Shown one piece after another: positions 1 to 9,267 of a DNA stretch of 64,000 nt. Position numbers and translations under genes: made by a program. The stretch is from an uncultured Sutterella sp. (GTDB taxonomy: Bacteria > Pseudomonadota > Gammaproteobacteria > Burkholderiales > Burkholderiaceae_F): positions 7,511 to 71,510 of the forward strand of contig CATVXH010000011.1 of NCBI GenBank assembly GCA_958347955.1, in the 5' to 3' direction. Numbering within the stretch: the first letter of the stretch is position 1; each line of letters begins with the position of its first letter. The notes under the pieces are model-generated. The model did no database searches. It saw only the letters and a list, made by a program, of their open reading frames with translations, and was not told the origin of the DNA.

Positions 1-81
1 TCAGTCCACGATTTCTTGCGTTTTGAGCTGTTTGGTTTCCAGAGAAATGCTTTTTCCCCAGCCGATGGCTAGGCCGTGAAG
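1..81 (-). other. Possible truncated C-terminal coding remnant at window edge
   Basis: The minus strand reads 26 codons ending in TGA, with the C-terminal residues KQLKTQEIVD. The codon just before the open stretch is TAA and no start codon is present, so it cannot be a complete gene as written. It may be the degraded end of a gene lost by rearrangement, or chance. No family is recognised. Confidence 0.2.
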
Positions 82-113
82 TTAAAAATAAGATTACTAA
101 TAAAACTTAATTT

Positions 114-160
114 CTACAGTTTCTGTAGCTACAAATGCTGTAGAATTTTGATAATCAAAA
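114..160. promoter_or_regulatory. Stacked dyads upstream of the first ATPase gene
   Basis: Two abutting 15-bp dyads of the form CTACA-N5-TGTAG occupy 114-128 and 129-143, and a separate perfect 15-bp palindrome, TTTTGAT-A-ATCAAAA, occupies 146-160. They lie 59-105 bp upstream of the GTG start at 219. A GATAAT hexamer at 150-155 inside the palindrome could be a -10 element, which would put the dyads over the -35 region. The arrangement resembles a tandem operator. The binding protein is unknown, and autoregulation is only a guess. Confidence 0.4.
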
Positions 161-218
161 AGTTTTGAACAATTCATTGAAGCTGTCTGTTCGTGGACGA
201 TGTGAAAGGAGAAAAGCC

Positions 219-1580
219 GTGAAGTTTTACGGTCGAGAACAGGAAATTGAAGCCCTTCGTTGGCAATTCCAAAGAGCACAGGAAACGAAGGTTGCTCGAA
301 TGGCTGTTGTTACTGGTCGTCGACGAATTGGCAAGACTACACTGATCAGAAAAGCCTTCGAAGCTTCGGTGTTTCCATTTATCTATTACTTTGTGACAAG
401 CAGCAGCAATGAAGAAGAGATGGCTCAATTACTTGTTGCACAGGCCTCTCGATGTTTGGATATCAAGTATCCCCCCGCGATCACGAAGGTCGCGGATGCA
501 ATAGGATGGCTTTTGGAGATGTCACACTCCAAGCCGCTTGTTTTCGTGCTCGACGAGTGTCAGCAACTCGATAGCTGGCCGAATTTTTGGAGTGAACTTC
601 AGCGTACTTGGGATCTTGGCAAAAGTGGCGCTCAAGCGCTTTTCGTTCTGAGTGGTTCTGTGCAAACAGCTATCGAGCGGATTTTTGGCAATAGCAGTGA
701 GCCTCTTTTTGGGCGAAACGATCAAATGATGATTGTTCGACCATTTAGCACGAGTCTTGTTGGAAAAATTTTTGAAGACTGCTCTCCATCGGGAATTGTG
801 CCGAGCGATTTGTTGCTTTTCTATGCAATAACAGGTGGGGTCGCACGCTATGTCGAACTTCTTGTTGATGCCGAGGCCACTACACAGGAAAAACTCTTGA
901 CTTTTCTTTTTTCCGAGCGCGGCACAACGCTTCAAAAAGAGGGCGACACGCTGCTTGCCAACGAGTTTCGACTGTCATCACCGCTCTACCGAACTATCTT
1001 ACGCAGACTGGCGGCAGGGCGTTCCAAACGCACAGAACTTCAGGCCGGCGTGGCAACCGACATCTCACCGTATCTGGCTCGGCTTGAAAATTTGTATGGG
1101 CTCGTGGGCCGCGTGCAACCTTTCGAGGAGCCCTCCGAAAAACGGAAAACGCGCTATCGGGTGACGGATCCTTATCTGAGGTTTTGGCTTCGCTTTTTGA
1201 GCGGAGACGACATTGAGGCGCAAATCGAATTGCAGCAGTGGCCTGGATTGATTCAACGTACAACACAAGCTTTACCAACCTATCTAGGTCGCTCACTCGA
1301 AGACTGGTACCGTCAGCGGTTTCTGGAATTGTCGGGGCTTTCCCCAGTTGGAGCTTGGTGGGATCGCCGTGGCGAAAACGAAATAGATTTGATTGCGCTA
1401 GATGAAAACAGAAAGCGGATCGTTTTCGCAGAAATTAAAAGCCAAACGTCGAAGTTGGACGAAGTAAAACTGCGTCGGAAATCGGAAGCGTTTTTCGATG
1501 TTCACAGGGACTATCGTTCATGGGAGCAAGTATTTCTTGGTTTAACGCCGCATCAAATGCTCGATACACCGTTAGCTTAA
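219..1580 (+). CDS. AAA ATPase with DUF234-type C-terminal domain
   Basis: P-loop ATPase of the prokaryotic ATPase_2/DUF234 group, whose cellular role is not established. The Walker A motif GRRRIGKT is at residues 33-40 and a Walker B-like segment VFVLDECQQ at about 107-115. The C-terminus (about 380-440) has ENEIDLIALD followed by FAEIKSQ, which looks like a degenerate PD-(D/E)xK nuclease-like module typical of DUF234. I chose the GTG at 219 because AAAGGAG ends 7 nt before it, whereas an upstream ATG at 165 has no ribosome site. The protein is 453 residues. It stands alone, and stacked dyads precede it. Codon use is more AT-rich than in the genes that follow, suggesting a mobile accessory gene. 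Confidence 0.75.
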   Translation: MKFYGREQEIEALRWQFQRAQETKVARMAVVTGRRRIGKTTLIRKAFEASVFPFIYYFVTSSSNEEEMAQLLVAQASRCLDIKYPPAITKVADAIGWLLEMSHSKPLVFVLDECQQLDSWPNFWSELQRTWDLGKSGAQALFVLSGSVQTAIERIFGNSSEPLFGRNDQMMIVRPFSTSLVGKIFEDCSPSGIVPSDLLLFYAITGGVARYVELLVDAEATTQEKLLTFLFSERGTTLQKEGDTLLANEFRLSSPLYRTILRRLAAGRSKRTELQAGVATDISPYLARLENLYGLVGRVQPFEEPSEKRKTRYRVTDPYLRFWLRFLSGDDIEAQIELQQWPGLIQRTTQALPTYLGRSLEDWYRQRFLELSGLSPVGAWWDRRGENEIDLIALDENRKRIVFAEIKSQTSKLDEVKLRRKSEAFFDVHRDYRSWEQVFLGLTPHQMLDTPLA

Positions 1581-1782
1581 GAAAAGAGCACTCTAGCTAG
1601 CGGGTATTTTCGCGCTCTCTAACGCTTTCAGCGGCTGAAGAAAACTGGACCCACCGGGTTTTGCAGAAATTGCGCTATGGGATTTGGCGTACAATCAATC
1701 ATGTCTCTTCGCGTTGTTAGCTTCCTTTTGGCATTAACGACGCTTTCGTCATGACATGTTTAACCGGTTCGGTTGGTGCGTT

Positions 1783-3153
1783 ATGAGCGTAAGTAAAAAA
1801 ATCAATATGCTTGAAGGCAGCCTTTGGGACAAGATCGTCGTTTTTGCTTTGCCCCTGGCTTTCACCGGTATGCTTCAGCAGCTCTACAATGCTGCGGACG
1901 TAGCGGTGTTGGGGCGCTTTGTGTCGGATCTGGCGGTGGCGGCGGTCGGCAACAATGTCCCGGTCTTCGGTCTTATTGTGAGTTTCTGCATGGGGCTCTC
2001 ACTGGGCGTCAATGTGGTCGTGGCCCGCGCCTTGGGCATGAAAGATGACCGTAAAGCCAGTAACGCTGTCAGAACTTCTTTTGTGACGGCGATTGTTTTC
2101 GGCATCATCGCCTTAATCATCGGTCAGGTGTTCGCGGGCTCGGCCATGGATTGGCTCGATGTGCCCGACGAGGTTCGTGATCATGCGCTCACGTACTTGC
2201 GTGTCTACTTATTGGGCATGCCCTTTATCGCCATATACAACTTCTTGGCCGCGGTCTTTCGCAGTCAGGGCGACACTCAAACGCCGCTTTGGGCCTTGCT
2301 TGCCGCCAGTCTTTTTAATATCGCAGGCAACTTATTCGCGGTTCTTGTATTGGATTGGGGCATTGCCGGTGTGGCCCTTGCGACAGCTTTGGCCAATTTA
2401 TTGTCGGCGATCATTTTGTTTGTGAAGCTCACGCGTCTTGACGGACCGCTTAAGCTTAACGTCTCCGAGATGTTCAATCTGGATGCGGTGTCACTAAAAA
2501 GCATTGTGAGAATCGGCATCCCCGCGGGCATTCAGGGGGCGGTGTATTCGCTTTCCAATTTGGTGATTCAGTCGGCCATCAATAGTTTGGGGCCCGCCGC
2601 AATGGCTGGTTCTGTGGCGGCCTTTACGATCGAAATTAACGTTTACTGCTTTATCAATGCCTTTGCCCTGGCGGCGACCACTTTTGTGAGCCAAAACTAT
2701 GGCGCAAGAAACATCAAGCGCTGCGCCCGTGTGATGTGGGTGACGATGGGATTGAATATGCTTTTGACTGTGCTGATGACCGCGATCGTCTTGGTGTTCT
2801 GCCGGGAACTCTTGGGAATTTTTACTTCCAGCGAGGAAGTGATCGCGCTCGGCATGGTTCGCATTTTATGGGTGGTGTTGCCGCAACCGTTGAGCGTCGT
2901 GATGGATACGCTCTCAGGATGCATGCGTGGTTACGGCTACTCGATGCCGCCCGCGATGGTCACCTTGATTGTGGTGTGTTCCGTGCGCCTCATTTGGGTT
3001 TATACCGTCTTCCCGTTGGAGCCCACCTATGAAACGCTCATGATGGTCTATCCCTTAAGTTGGGTCATCACCATGGCCGGGCTTATTGTTCTTTATGTCC
3101 GTCTGTTGCGCAGGATCAATGGGCGCAGACAGTTGGTTGACGACTCAATATGA
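1783..3153 (+). CDS. MATE family efflux transporter
   Basis: Multidrug and toxic compound extrusion family inner-membrane antiporter, expected to export cationic or other small molecules using Na+ or H+. The product (about 456 residues) is a chain of hydrophobic segments with the family's N-terminal lobe sequence (FALPLAFTGMLQQLYNAADVAVLGRF) split from a related C-terminal lobe (PAGIQGAVYSLSNLVIQS). The ATG at 1783 gives the usual MATE N-terminus ending in NMLEGSLWDK. An in-frame ATG at 1756 would add nine residues. The stop overlaps the next ATG (ATGA at 3150), so it is translationally coupled to UDP-glucose dehydrogenase. It is not obviously a flippase of the polysaccharide (MVF/Wzx) branch, but the coupling makes a surface-glycan role possible. 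Confidence 0.85.
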   Translation: MSVSKKINMLEGSLWDKIVVFALPLAFTGMLQQLYNAADVAVLGRFVSDLAVAAVGNNVPVFGLIVSFCMGLSLGVNVVVARALGMKDDRKASNAVRTSFVTAIVFGIIALIIGQVFAGSAMDWLDVPDEVRDHALTYLRVYLLGMPFIAIYNFLAAVFRSQGDTQTPLWALLAASLFNIAGNLFAVLVLDWGIAGVALATALANLLSAIILFVKLTRLDGPLKLNVSEMFNLDAVSLKSIVRIGIPAGIQGAVYSLSNLVIQSAINSLGPAAMAGSVAAFTIEINVYCFINAFALAATTFVSQNYGARNIKRCARVMWVTMGLNMLLTVLMTAIVLVFCRELLGIFTSSEEVIALGMVRILWVVLPQPLSVVMDTLSGCMRGYGYSMPPAMVTLIVVCSVRLIWVYTVFPLEPTYETLMMVYPLSWVITMAGLIVLYVRLLRRINGRRQLVDDSI

Positions 3154-4313
3154 AAATAGCGGTGATCGGTATCGGCTACGTGGGGCTTAGCAACGCCATC
3201 GTTTTGGCTCAGCGCCATGACGTGGTTTTGGTTGATATCGTTGAAGAAAAAGTCAAGCAAATCAACGCAAGAAAAAGTCCCGTGGCCGAGCCCCTTATTG
3301 CCCACTATCTCGAGCGCGTTTCTCTTAAGCTCTCCGCCACACTTAATCTTAAGGTCGCTTGTCGTGACGCCGATTATGTGCTGATTGCCACGCCCACAGA
3401 CTATAACGACCGGACAGACGGTTTTGACACTTCTTCTGTTGAAGACGTTATCGAAAAAGTCTCCGTCATTGCGCCCGATGCCACTGTCGTCATCAAGTCA
3501 ACCGTTCCTCTAGGATTTACCGAGAAGATGATCGCCAAGGGTTACAAAAACCTTGTCTTTTCACCGGAATTTTTAAGGGAAGGGTATGCGCTATATGACA
3601 ATTTGCATCCCTCAAGAATTGTGATCGGTGATTTGTCTGAAAAAGGAAAAGCTTTTGCCCTGTTGATGGTTCAGGGGGCGATGGAAAAGGATGTTCCGGT
3701 TCTTTTTATGAAACCGACGGAAGCCGAAGCCGTTAAATTATTCGCGAACACTTACTTGGCGATGAGAGTGGCGTTTTTTAACGAATTGGACAGCTACGCG
3801 TGGGGAAAGGGGCTTGACAGTCAAAAGATTATTGAAGGCGTCGGACTAGACTCCAGAATAGGGCGACACTACTGCAACCCTTCGTTTGGTTATGGCGGCT
3901 ACTGTTTGCCGAAGGACACCAAACAGCTTCTGGCCAATTACAAGGACGTCCCTCAGGAATTGATTTCGGCCGTTGTTCAATCCAATCAGACGAGAAAGCG
4001 TTTTGTTGTCTCTGAAATTTTGAAGCGCTCGCCCAAAGTTGTGGGAATATTTAAGTTGGCCATGAAGCGGGGGTCGGATAATTGCCGCTCGTCAGCTGTT
4101 CTTGATATCTTAAATGAGCTGCAGGCGGCGGGCGTCAAAGTCCTTGTGTACGATCCGGCCTATGACGGACTTGAGGCGTTTCGTTTCTTGGAGTTTGAAA
4201 AGAGTCTCGAACGGTTTAAAGCCAAAGCGGATCTTATTATCGCCAACCGCTATTGCTCGGACTTAGAGGATGTCAGGTTTAAGGTGCTCACCCGAGATCT
4301 TTGTCATAATTAA
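3150..4313 (+). CDS. ugd: UDP-glucose 6-dehydrogenase
   Basis: Oxidises UDP-glucose to UDP-glucuronate with two NAD+, providing a precursor for acidic surface polysaccharide or lipid A modification. The N-terminal Rossmann motif is GIGYVG (residues 7-12), and the active-site segment GYGGYCLPKD carries the catalytic cysteine at about residue 252. STVPLGFT and SPEFLREG are typical family segments. The length of 387 residues matches the short bacterial form. The start overlaps the stop of the upstream MATE gene by 4 nt, and a glycosyltransferase follows after 39 nt, so the three genes are likely one transcript. Confidence 0.95.
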   Translation: MKIAVIGIGYVGLSNAIVLAQRHDVVLVDIVEEKVKQINARKSPVAEPLIAHYLERVSLKLSATLNLKVACRDADYVLIATPTDYNDRTDGFDTSSVEDVIEKVSVIAPDATVVIKSTVPLGFTEKMIAKGYKNLVFSPEFLREGYALYDNLHPSRIVIGDLSEKGKAFALLMVQGAMEKDVPVLFMKPTEAEAVKLFANTYLAMRVAFFNELDSYAWGKGLDSQKIIEGVGLDSRIGRHYCNPSFGYGGYCLPKDTKQLLANYKDVPQELISAVVQSNQTRKRFVVSEILKRSPKVVGIFKLAMKRGSDNCRSSAVLDILNELQAAGVKVLVYDPAYDGLEAFRFLEFEKSLERFKAKADLIIANRYCSDLEDVRFKVLTRDLCHN

Positions 4314-4352
4314 AGCTGATGATTGCTTCCACGATTCTCAAGGGCCGTTTTT

Positions 4353-5282
4353 ATGACCGAGGGTGATTTCCGGCCTGTCGTTTTGTCGGTTGTCTCGCCG
4401 ATGTATAACGGATCACTTTATTTGGAACCGTTTCTTCAATCGGTATTGAGCCAGTCTTATTCTTCTTTTGAACTCATCATGGTCGATGACGGTTCAACGG
4501 ACGACTCTGTTCAAATCATTCAAACCCATCAAGACGCAGACTCCAGAATCCGTTTGGTGAGACAAAATCATCGGGGGGCGGGGAGCGCACGCAATTTGGG
4601 TTTGTCCGAAGCAAAAGGCGAGTACATCATTTTCTTGGATTGTGATGACTGGTTTGATAAAGACTTCTTCAAAAAGATGATTGATCGGATCGAGGCGGAT
4701 CACTCAGACGTCGCCGTTTGCGAATTTTTCATCTACAGACAATCCTCCGGCGAAGCACTTAGGTCTCGCATTGCCCAAACGGAAGGTCAGAAAATTGCGG
4801 GAACAAACCTTGTATTTGATCTCTTTGCCCCCAATCCATGGACAAAACTTTATCGAACATCTTTTTTAAGGCAAAACCGACTTGCCTTTCAAGAGATCAG
4901 ATCATGCAACGATTGGAGTTTTGCCTACACGTCATTGGCTTGCGCCCATAAAATATCTGTCATCAGAGAACCCTTGGTTTTTTATCGCTCGGAAACAAGC
5001 GTGTCCATTTCTTCCTACCGCTACAGAAGGACAAAGGATATTGTCCTGGCGATAAAGCATTTGAAAAGCGAGTTAAAAAAGAGAGGGCTATTTTCCCGAT
5101 ACCGAGAGGGCTTTGCTAGAAGAAGTACTTGTCATTTAATCTATGAAGCATTCAGCGGAAGAAAATGGAAAGGGTTTTACGTCCTTTTTCGAAATCTCTT
5201 AATTGTTAATGACCCGGCGGTATATAGCGCCTTTCTGCAGAAAGCTTTTCAATATTTTTTAAAGCGACTCGGAGTCAGTTGA
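4353..5282 (+). CDS. Family 2 glycosyltransferase
   Basis: GT-A fold glycosyltransferase that likely transfers a nucleotide-activated sugar to a surface glycan. The N-terminus has the GT2 core SVVSPMYNGS, then VDDGSTDDS, with RNLGLSEAKGEYIIFLDCDDW containing the DxD-type metal/nucleotide site. The C-terminal third is basic and not membrane-spanning. The ATG at 4353 leaves ten residues before the fold. A TTG at 4323 would extend it without support. It follows ugd, so a uronic-acid-containing polymer is a reasonable inference, but acceptor and donor are unknown. No further polysaccharide genes follow, so this is not a full capsule locus. Confidence 0.85.
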   Translation: MTEGDFRPVVLSVVSPMYNGSLYLEPFLQSVLSQSYSSFELIMVDDGSTDDSVQIIQTHQDADSRIRLVRQNHRGAGSARNLGLSEAKGEYIIFLDCDDWFDKDFFKKMIDRIEADHSDVAVCEFFIYRQSSGEALRSRIAQTEGQKIAGTNLVFDLFAPNPWTKLYRTSFLRQNRLAFQEIRSCNDWSFAYTSLACAHKISVIREPLVFYRSETSVSISSYRYRRTKDIVLAIKHLKSELKKRGLFSRYREGFARRSTCHLIYEAFSGRKWKGFYVLFRNLLIVNDPAVYSAFLQKAFQYFLKRLGVS

Positions 5283-5460
5283 GAGGCTTTTGTCGCCGCT
5301 CAAGCCAAAACATCATTGATTGGATTGAAAACCCCATTAACTAATTATTTTTGTTTAAAAAGATTTTCTTACTTCGAAGCTAATTTTCTTGGTGCAAACC
5401 CTACAACGAACCGTTCTTTGTCGCTAAAATCCACCTGTTTGAACAAAAGGAGCCCAGAAA

Positions 5461-6870
5461 ATGGCCAACATTGAAAACGTCCTGCAAATGATTCAGGACA
5501 ACGATGTCAAATTTGTCGATCTTCGCTTCACGGATATCAAGGGCAAAGAGATGCACGTGAGCATCCCGGCCCGCGCTATTGATGAAGACTGGTTTGAAGA
5601 AGGTCAGCCTTTCGACGGCTCTTCGATGCACGGTTGGAAGGGGATTGAGGCAAGCGACATGGTTCTTATCGCTGATCCTGACAGCGCCCGTTTGGATCCT
5701 TTCCGCGAAGAAAGCACGCTTATCATGACGTGTGACGCGACCGATCCTGCCACCGGCAACGGCTACAACCGCGATCCCCGCTCCATCGCCAAGCGAGCTG
5801 AAGCCTATCTGAAATCCACAGGAATCGGTGACACGGCCTATTTTGGTCCGGAGCCAGAATTTCATATCTTTGATTCCATCGTCTGGGGAACCGATCCTGA
5901 ACACTCTTTCTACAAAATTGGCTCTGATGAAGCCGGTTGGGCTTCAAAGATCGACTACGAGCAGGGCAATCTCGGCCACCGTCCGGGTCACCAAGGCGGC
6001 TACTTCCCCGTGCCTCCGATTGATTCCTTCCAGGACATGCGCTCGGAAATGTGCCTTTTGCTCGAGCAGCAAGGAGTGCCCACTGAAGTGCAACACCATG
6101 AAGTGGGGGCCGGCCAGTGCGAAATCGGCACGCGTTTTAGCACGCTCGTCAAGCGCGCCGACTGGACGCAAATTCTGAAGTACACGGTTTGGAACGTGGC
6201 TGCGGCTTACGGCAAGACCGCGACCTTTATGCCCAAGCCCGTGGTGGGCAGCGCCGGCTCCGGCATGCACGTTCACCAATCCATTTGGAAAGACGGTCAA
6301 AACCTTTTCGCCGGCAACGGCTACGCGGGCTTAAGCGACACGGCGCTTTACTACATAGGCGGTGTTATCAAGCACGCCAAGGCGTTAAACGCGATCACAA
6401 ACCCGACGACCAATTCCTACAAGCGCCTGGTGCCGGGCTTTGAAGCGCCGGTGAAGTTGGCTTACTCGGCCCGCAACCGTTCGGCCTCGATCCGCATTCC
6501 TCACACCGCAAGCGACAAGGCTCGCCGCATTGAGGTGCGTTTCCCCGACCCGATGGCCAATCCCTACCTCTGCTTCTCGGCTCTTTTGATGGCCGGTCTT
6601 GACGGGATCATGAATAAGATCCATCCGGGTGAAGCCGCTGATAAAAACCTCTACGATTTGCCGCCTGAAGAAAACGCGAAGATCCCGACCGTGTGCGCGT
6701 CGCTTGACGAGGCGCTGCAGGCTTTGGCCGAGGATCATGAGTTTCTCACTCGCGGTGGCGTCTTCTCTGAGGACATGATTGAAGCCTATCTGGAATTGAA
6801 GGCGAAGGACGTGGAGCGCTTCCGCTTGGCGACCGCTCCGATTGAGTTTGAAATGTACTACAAACTCTAA
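5461..6870 (+). CDS. glnA: Glutamine synthetase, type I
   Basis: Makes glutamine from glutamate, ammonia and ATP and is the central nitrogen-assimilation enzyme, a cytoplasmic dodecamer. The length (469 residues) equals that of enterobacterial GlnA. The sequence shows the beta-grasp N-domain, the ATP-site block EPEFHIFD (131-138), GSGMHVHQS (about 266-274), NPTTNSYKRLVPG, and the adenylylation loop NLYDLPPEE with Tyr398, so control by GlnE-type adenylylation is expected. A ribosome site AAAGGAG lies just upstream. The 178-bp upstream gap is AT-rich and contains a GGTGCA half-site of the NtrC type, but no convincing sigma-54 -24/-12 pair. An intrinsic terminator follows the stop. Confidence 0.97.
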   Translation: MANIENVLQMIQDNDVKFVDLRFTDIKGKEMHVSIPARAIDEDWFEEGQPFDGSSMHGWKGIEASDMVLIADPDSARLDPFREESTLIMTCDATDPATGNGYNRDPRSIAKRAEAYLKSTGIGDTAYFGPEPEFHIFDSIVWGTDPEHSFYKIGSDEAGWASKIDYEQGNLGHRPGHQGGYFPVPPIDSFQDMRSEMCLLLEQQGVPTEVQHHEVGAGQCEIGTRFSTLVKRADWTQILKYTVWNVAAAYGKTATFMPKPVVGSAGSGMHVHQSIWKDGQNLFAGNGYAGLSDTALYYIGGVIKHAKALNAITNPTTNSYKRLVPGFEAPVKLAYSARNRSASIRIPHTASDKARRIEVRFPDPMANPYLCFSALLMAGLDGIMNKIHPGEAADKNLYDLPPEENAKIPTVCASLDEALQALAEDHEFLTRGGVFSEDMIEAYLELKAKDVERFRLATAPIEFEMYYKL

Positions 6871-6902
6871 ACGAAGAGTTCTAACTCCTCTTTCTTTACA
6901 AT

Positions 6903-6940
6903 GGGCGTTGAGAGTCATCCCAACGCCCAAATTATTTTTT
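6903..6940 (+). terminator. Intrinsic terminator of glnA
   Basis: An 8-bp perfect stem GGGCGTTG (6903-6910) and CAACGCCC (6921-6928) encloses a 10-nt loop and is followed by an AT-rich tract ending in six T. Confidence 0.85.
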
Positions 6941-6943
6941 CCC

Positions 6944-7957
6944 ATGACATTAGACGGTCTTCATCAAACGCTTCTGCAATTAGGCGCCAAGCCCGTGCAT
7001 TACGGGTATTTTTACCGCTCGCTTTTTGGCGTAGTCGCGCCCATCGCCGCCGATGATCCGCGGTTTCCGAGGGTGCTCAGGGAGGCGCTGCCGCGAATAA
7101 ACGCGAGCATTGACAGGGCGCTGGTTGTCGCACATTCCCATCGGGGCCGGGAAGAGGAGTCGTTAAAGCTCTTATTTAAACTTCATGACGGTCAGACGAT
7201 CGAGAGCGTGTTGCTGCCACGAGAAGGCGTCTGCGTGTCCACTCAGGTGGGATGCGCCGTGGGCTGCGTTTTTTGCATGACGGGGAAATCGGGTCTCATT
7301 CGACAGCTCTCTGACTTGGAAATCGTGGCTCAGGTGATGGCCGCCAAGCGGTTGAGACCCGAAACCCGCAAAGTGGTATTCATGGGCATGGGCGAGCCCT
7401 CGCATAACTTGAAAAATGTTCTTAGCGCGATTGATTTCCTCGGCCGCTACAGCCAAATCCCACATAAAAATCTCGTGCTCTCCACGGTGGGCGATCAGCG
7501 CGTTTTTGACGCCCTGAAAACCATGACAGTTAAGCCCGCGTTGGCGATTTCGCTTCACTCCACGATTGAAGAAAAGCGCCGCTCGCTTTTGCCCAGGGCC
7601 GGCAAAATCACCGTCGAGTCAATCATAGAGCAGGCTGAGCGCTATGCCAGGGAGACGGGCTATCCCATACAGTATCAATGGACGCTCATAAAAGGCGTCA
7701 ACGACGGCGACGATGAATTACGAAACATTGAAAAACTGCTCAAGGGGCGCTACGCCTTGATGAACTTTATTCCGGTCAACGCCGTGAAGGGCAGTTGTCA
7801 TCAAAGACCGGATTGGAGCCGTTGCCGTGAAATGGCCGCCTTTTTAAAACAATCTCGGATTATCGCGAAATTCAGGCATTCAGCCGCGCAGGATGTGGAA
7901 GGCGGGTGTGGACAGTTAAGAAGCCGATATTTGGCCACTGAGGAAAGTCAATCATGA
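6944..7957 (+). CDS. rlmN: Radical SAM 23S rRNA (adenine-C2)-methyltransferase, RlmN type
   Basis: RlmN family enzyme that methylates C2 of A2503 in 23S rRNA (and A37 of some tRNAs) using SAM and a [4Fe-4S] cluster. The cluster motif CAVGCVFC gives Cys104, Cys108 and Cys111, and the methyl-carrying cysteine lies in DVEGGCGQL at about Cys322. GMGEPSHN is the SAM-binding block. At 337 residues it is shorter than E. coli RlmN, mainly at the N-terminus. The ATG at 6944 starts MTLDGLHQTL, which matches the normal N-terminal helix, but it sits only 3 nt after the glnA terminator T-tract and has no ribosome site. The stop overlaps the rhlE ATG (ATGA). Confidence 0.88.
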   Translation: MTLDGLHQTLLQLGAKPVHYGYFYRSLFGVVAPIAADDPRFPRVLREALPRINASIDRALVVAHSHRGREEESLKLLFKLHDGQTIESVLLPREGVCVSTQVGCAVGCVFCMTGKSGLIRQLSDLEIVAQVMAAKRLRPETRKVVFMGMGEPSHNLKNVLSAIDFLGRYSQIPHKNLVLSTVGDQRVFDALKTMTVKPALAISLHSTIEEKRRSLLPRAGKITVESIIEQAERYARETGYPIQYQWTLIKGVNDGDDELRNIEKLLKGRYALMNFIPVNAVKGSCHQRPDWSRCREMAAFLKQSRIIAKFRHSAAQDVEGGCGQLRSRYLATEESQS

Positions 7958-9240
7958 GTTCATTTTCTCAACTGGGTTTGTCGGGCGCGTTGGCAAAAAA
8001 GGCCTGGTCTTTGGGTTGGACCGAGCCCACGGCGATTCAGCAAAAAGCCATTGCGCTGATATTGGAAAATCGTGATGTCATGGCGATCGCTCAAACGGGC
8101 AGTGGGAAAACCGGCGCTTTTTTGCTGCCGATTTTAGATAAACTCACCGAAACCGCTCACTTTAAGGGACCGGCCGCGCTCATTTTGGCGCCGACCCGTG
8201 AACTCGCGCTTCAAATCGATCAAAATGTCAATGCATTTGCGCCCTGCTTGTCGTTGTCGGGCGCTTTATTGATCGGCGGTTTAAGCGTTTTAAGACAAAA
8301 AGAAGATTTGATGCGAATGCCAGACATTGTGGTGGCGACGCCCGGGCGCCTTCTTGATCACATTCGGCAAAAGAGCATTGATTTGTCAGACGTGCGCTAT
8401 CTGGTGCTCGATGAAGCCGATCGCATGCTGGACATGGGATTTTTGCCCGATGTGAAGAAAATCCTTGCGCTTTGTCCGAAAAATCGTCAATCGCTCTTAT
8501 TTTCCGCGACGCTCACGGATGATATTCATCTTTTGGCGCAAAAATTCCTCAATAAACCCGTGCTCATTGAAATAAATGCCAATCGCGACGCCAAGAGTGT
8601 TGAGCAGAAGTTCTACAGGGTGCCCGAGTCTGAAAAACCGGTGTTTCTGAGAGATCTTATTGTGGACAACCGTCACGAACAGGTGCTTGTTTTTACCCGC
8701 CAGAAGCGCTCGGCGGCGATGTTGGCGGATCATTTGAAAAAGGACGGTTTCGCGGTTGAGGCGCTGCACGGGGATAAAACCCAGGCCGCAAGGTTGAGAA
8801 TTCTAGAGGCCTTTAAAAAGGGTGAGCTTCGCGTGCTTGTGGCCACCGACTTGGCTTCCCGCGGGCTCGACATCAAAGAGTTGCCTGTGGTGGTCAATTA
8901 TGAGCTTCCCCAAGATCCCACCGACTATATCCACCGTATCGGGCGCACGGGGCGTGCCGGCGCCAAGGGATTGGCATATTCACTGGTGAGTGAAAAAGAC
9001 TCCTACAAACTGCAGGATATTGAAAAGCTTTTGAAAAAGAGAATTTCGCCTGAAGTGCCGGTGCGCTATGAAGAGTATTTCGCCGGTCTTCAAGGCGATT
9101 TTTCGAAACAAAAAGACCGTCCTCATCGCAAGCGAGACAACGACACGAATAAAAAAGCTGCGAATTCCGAAAGAAAAAGACAAAAGGCGGAGAGCGCCCG
9201 GGCAGAGGAATCATTTGATTACATGATGCCGGGTTTTTAA
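7954..9240 (+). CDS. rhlE: DEAD-box RNA helicase, RhlE type
   Basis: ATP-dependent RNA helicase acting in ribosome assembly or RNA turnover. All core motifs are visible in order: AQTGSGKT (motif I), PTRELALQ (Ia), TPGRL, DEAD in VLDEADRMLDMGF (II), SATL (III), VLVFTRQKRSA (IV), VATDLASRGLD (V) and HRIGRTGRAG (VI). The C-terminal tail from about residue 370 is lysine/arginine-rich and disordered-looking, as in RhlE. The start overlaps the rlmN stop by 4 nt, coupling an rRNA-modifying enzyme with a helicase. The 428-residue length is normal for the RhlE branch. Confidence 0.93.
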   Translation: MSSFSQLGLSGALAKKAWSLGWTEPTAIQQKAIALILENRDVMAIAQTGSGKTGAFLLPILDKLTETAHFKGPAALILAPTRELALQIDQNVNAFAPCLSLSGALLIGGLSVLRQKEDLMRMPDIVVATPGRLLDHIRQKSIDLSDVRYLVLDEADRMLDMGFLPDVKKILALCPKNRQSLLFSATLTDDIHLLAQKFLNKPVLIEINANRDAKSVEQKFYRVPESEKPVFLRDLIVDNRHEQVLVFTRQKRSAAMLADHLKKDGFAVEALHGDKTQAARLRILEAFKKGELRVLVATDLASRGLDIKELPVVVNYELPQDPTDYIHRIGRTGRAGAKGLAYSLVSEKDSYKLQDIEKLLKKRISPEVPVRYEEYFAGLQGDFSKQKDRPHRKRDNDTNKKAANSERKRQKAESARAEESFDYMMPGF

Positions 9241-9267
9241 GCCGTTAAACCCGATACAATACCCCCT

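Noticed and set aside
1756..1782. Nine extra N-terminal codons of the first MATE gene
   Set aside because: Neither start has a clear ribosome site, but the residues before NMLEGS at 1783 fit the family and those before it do not.
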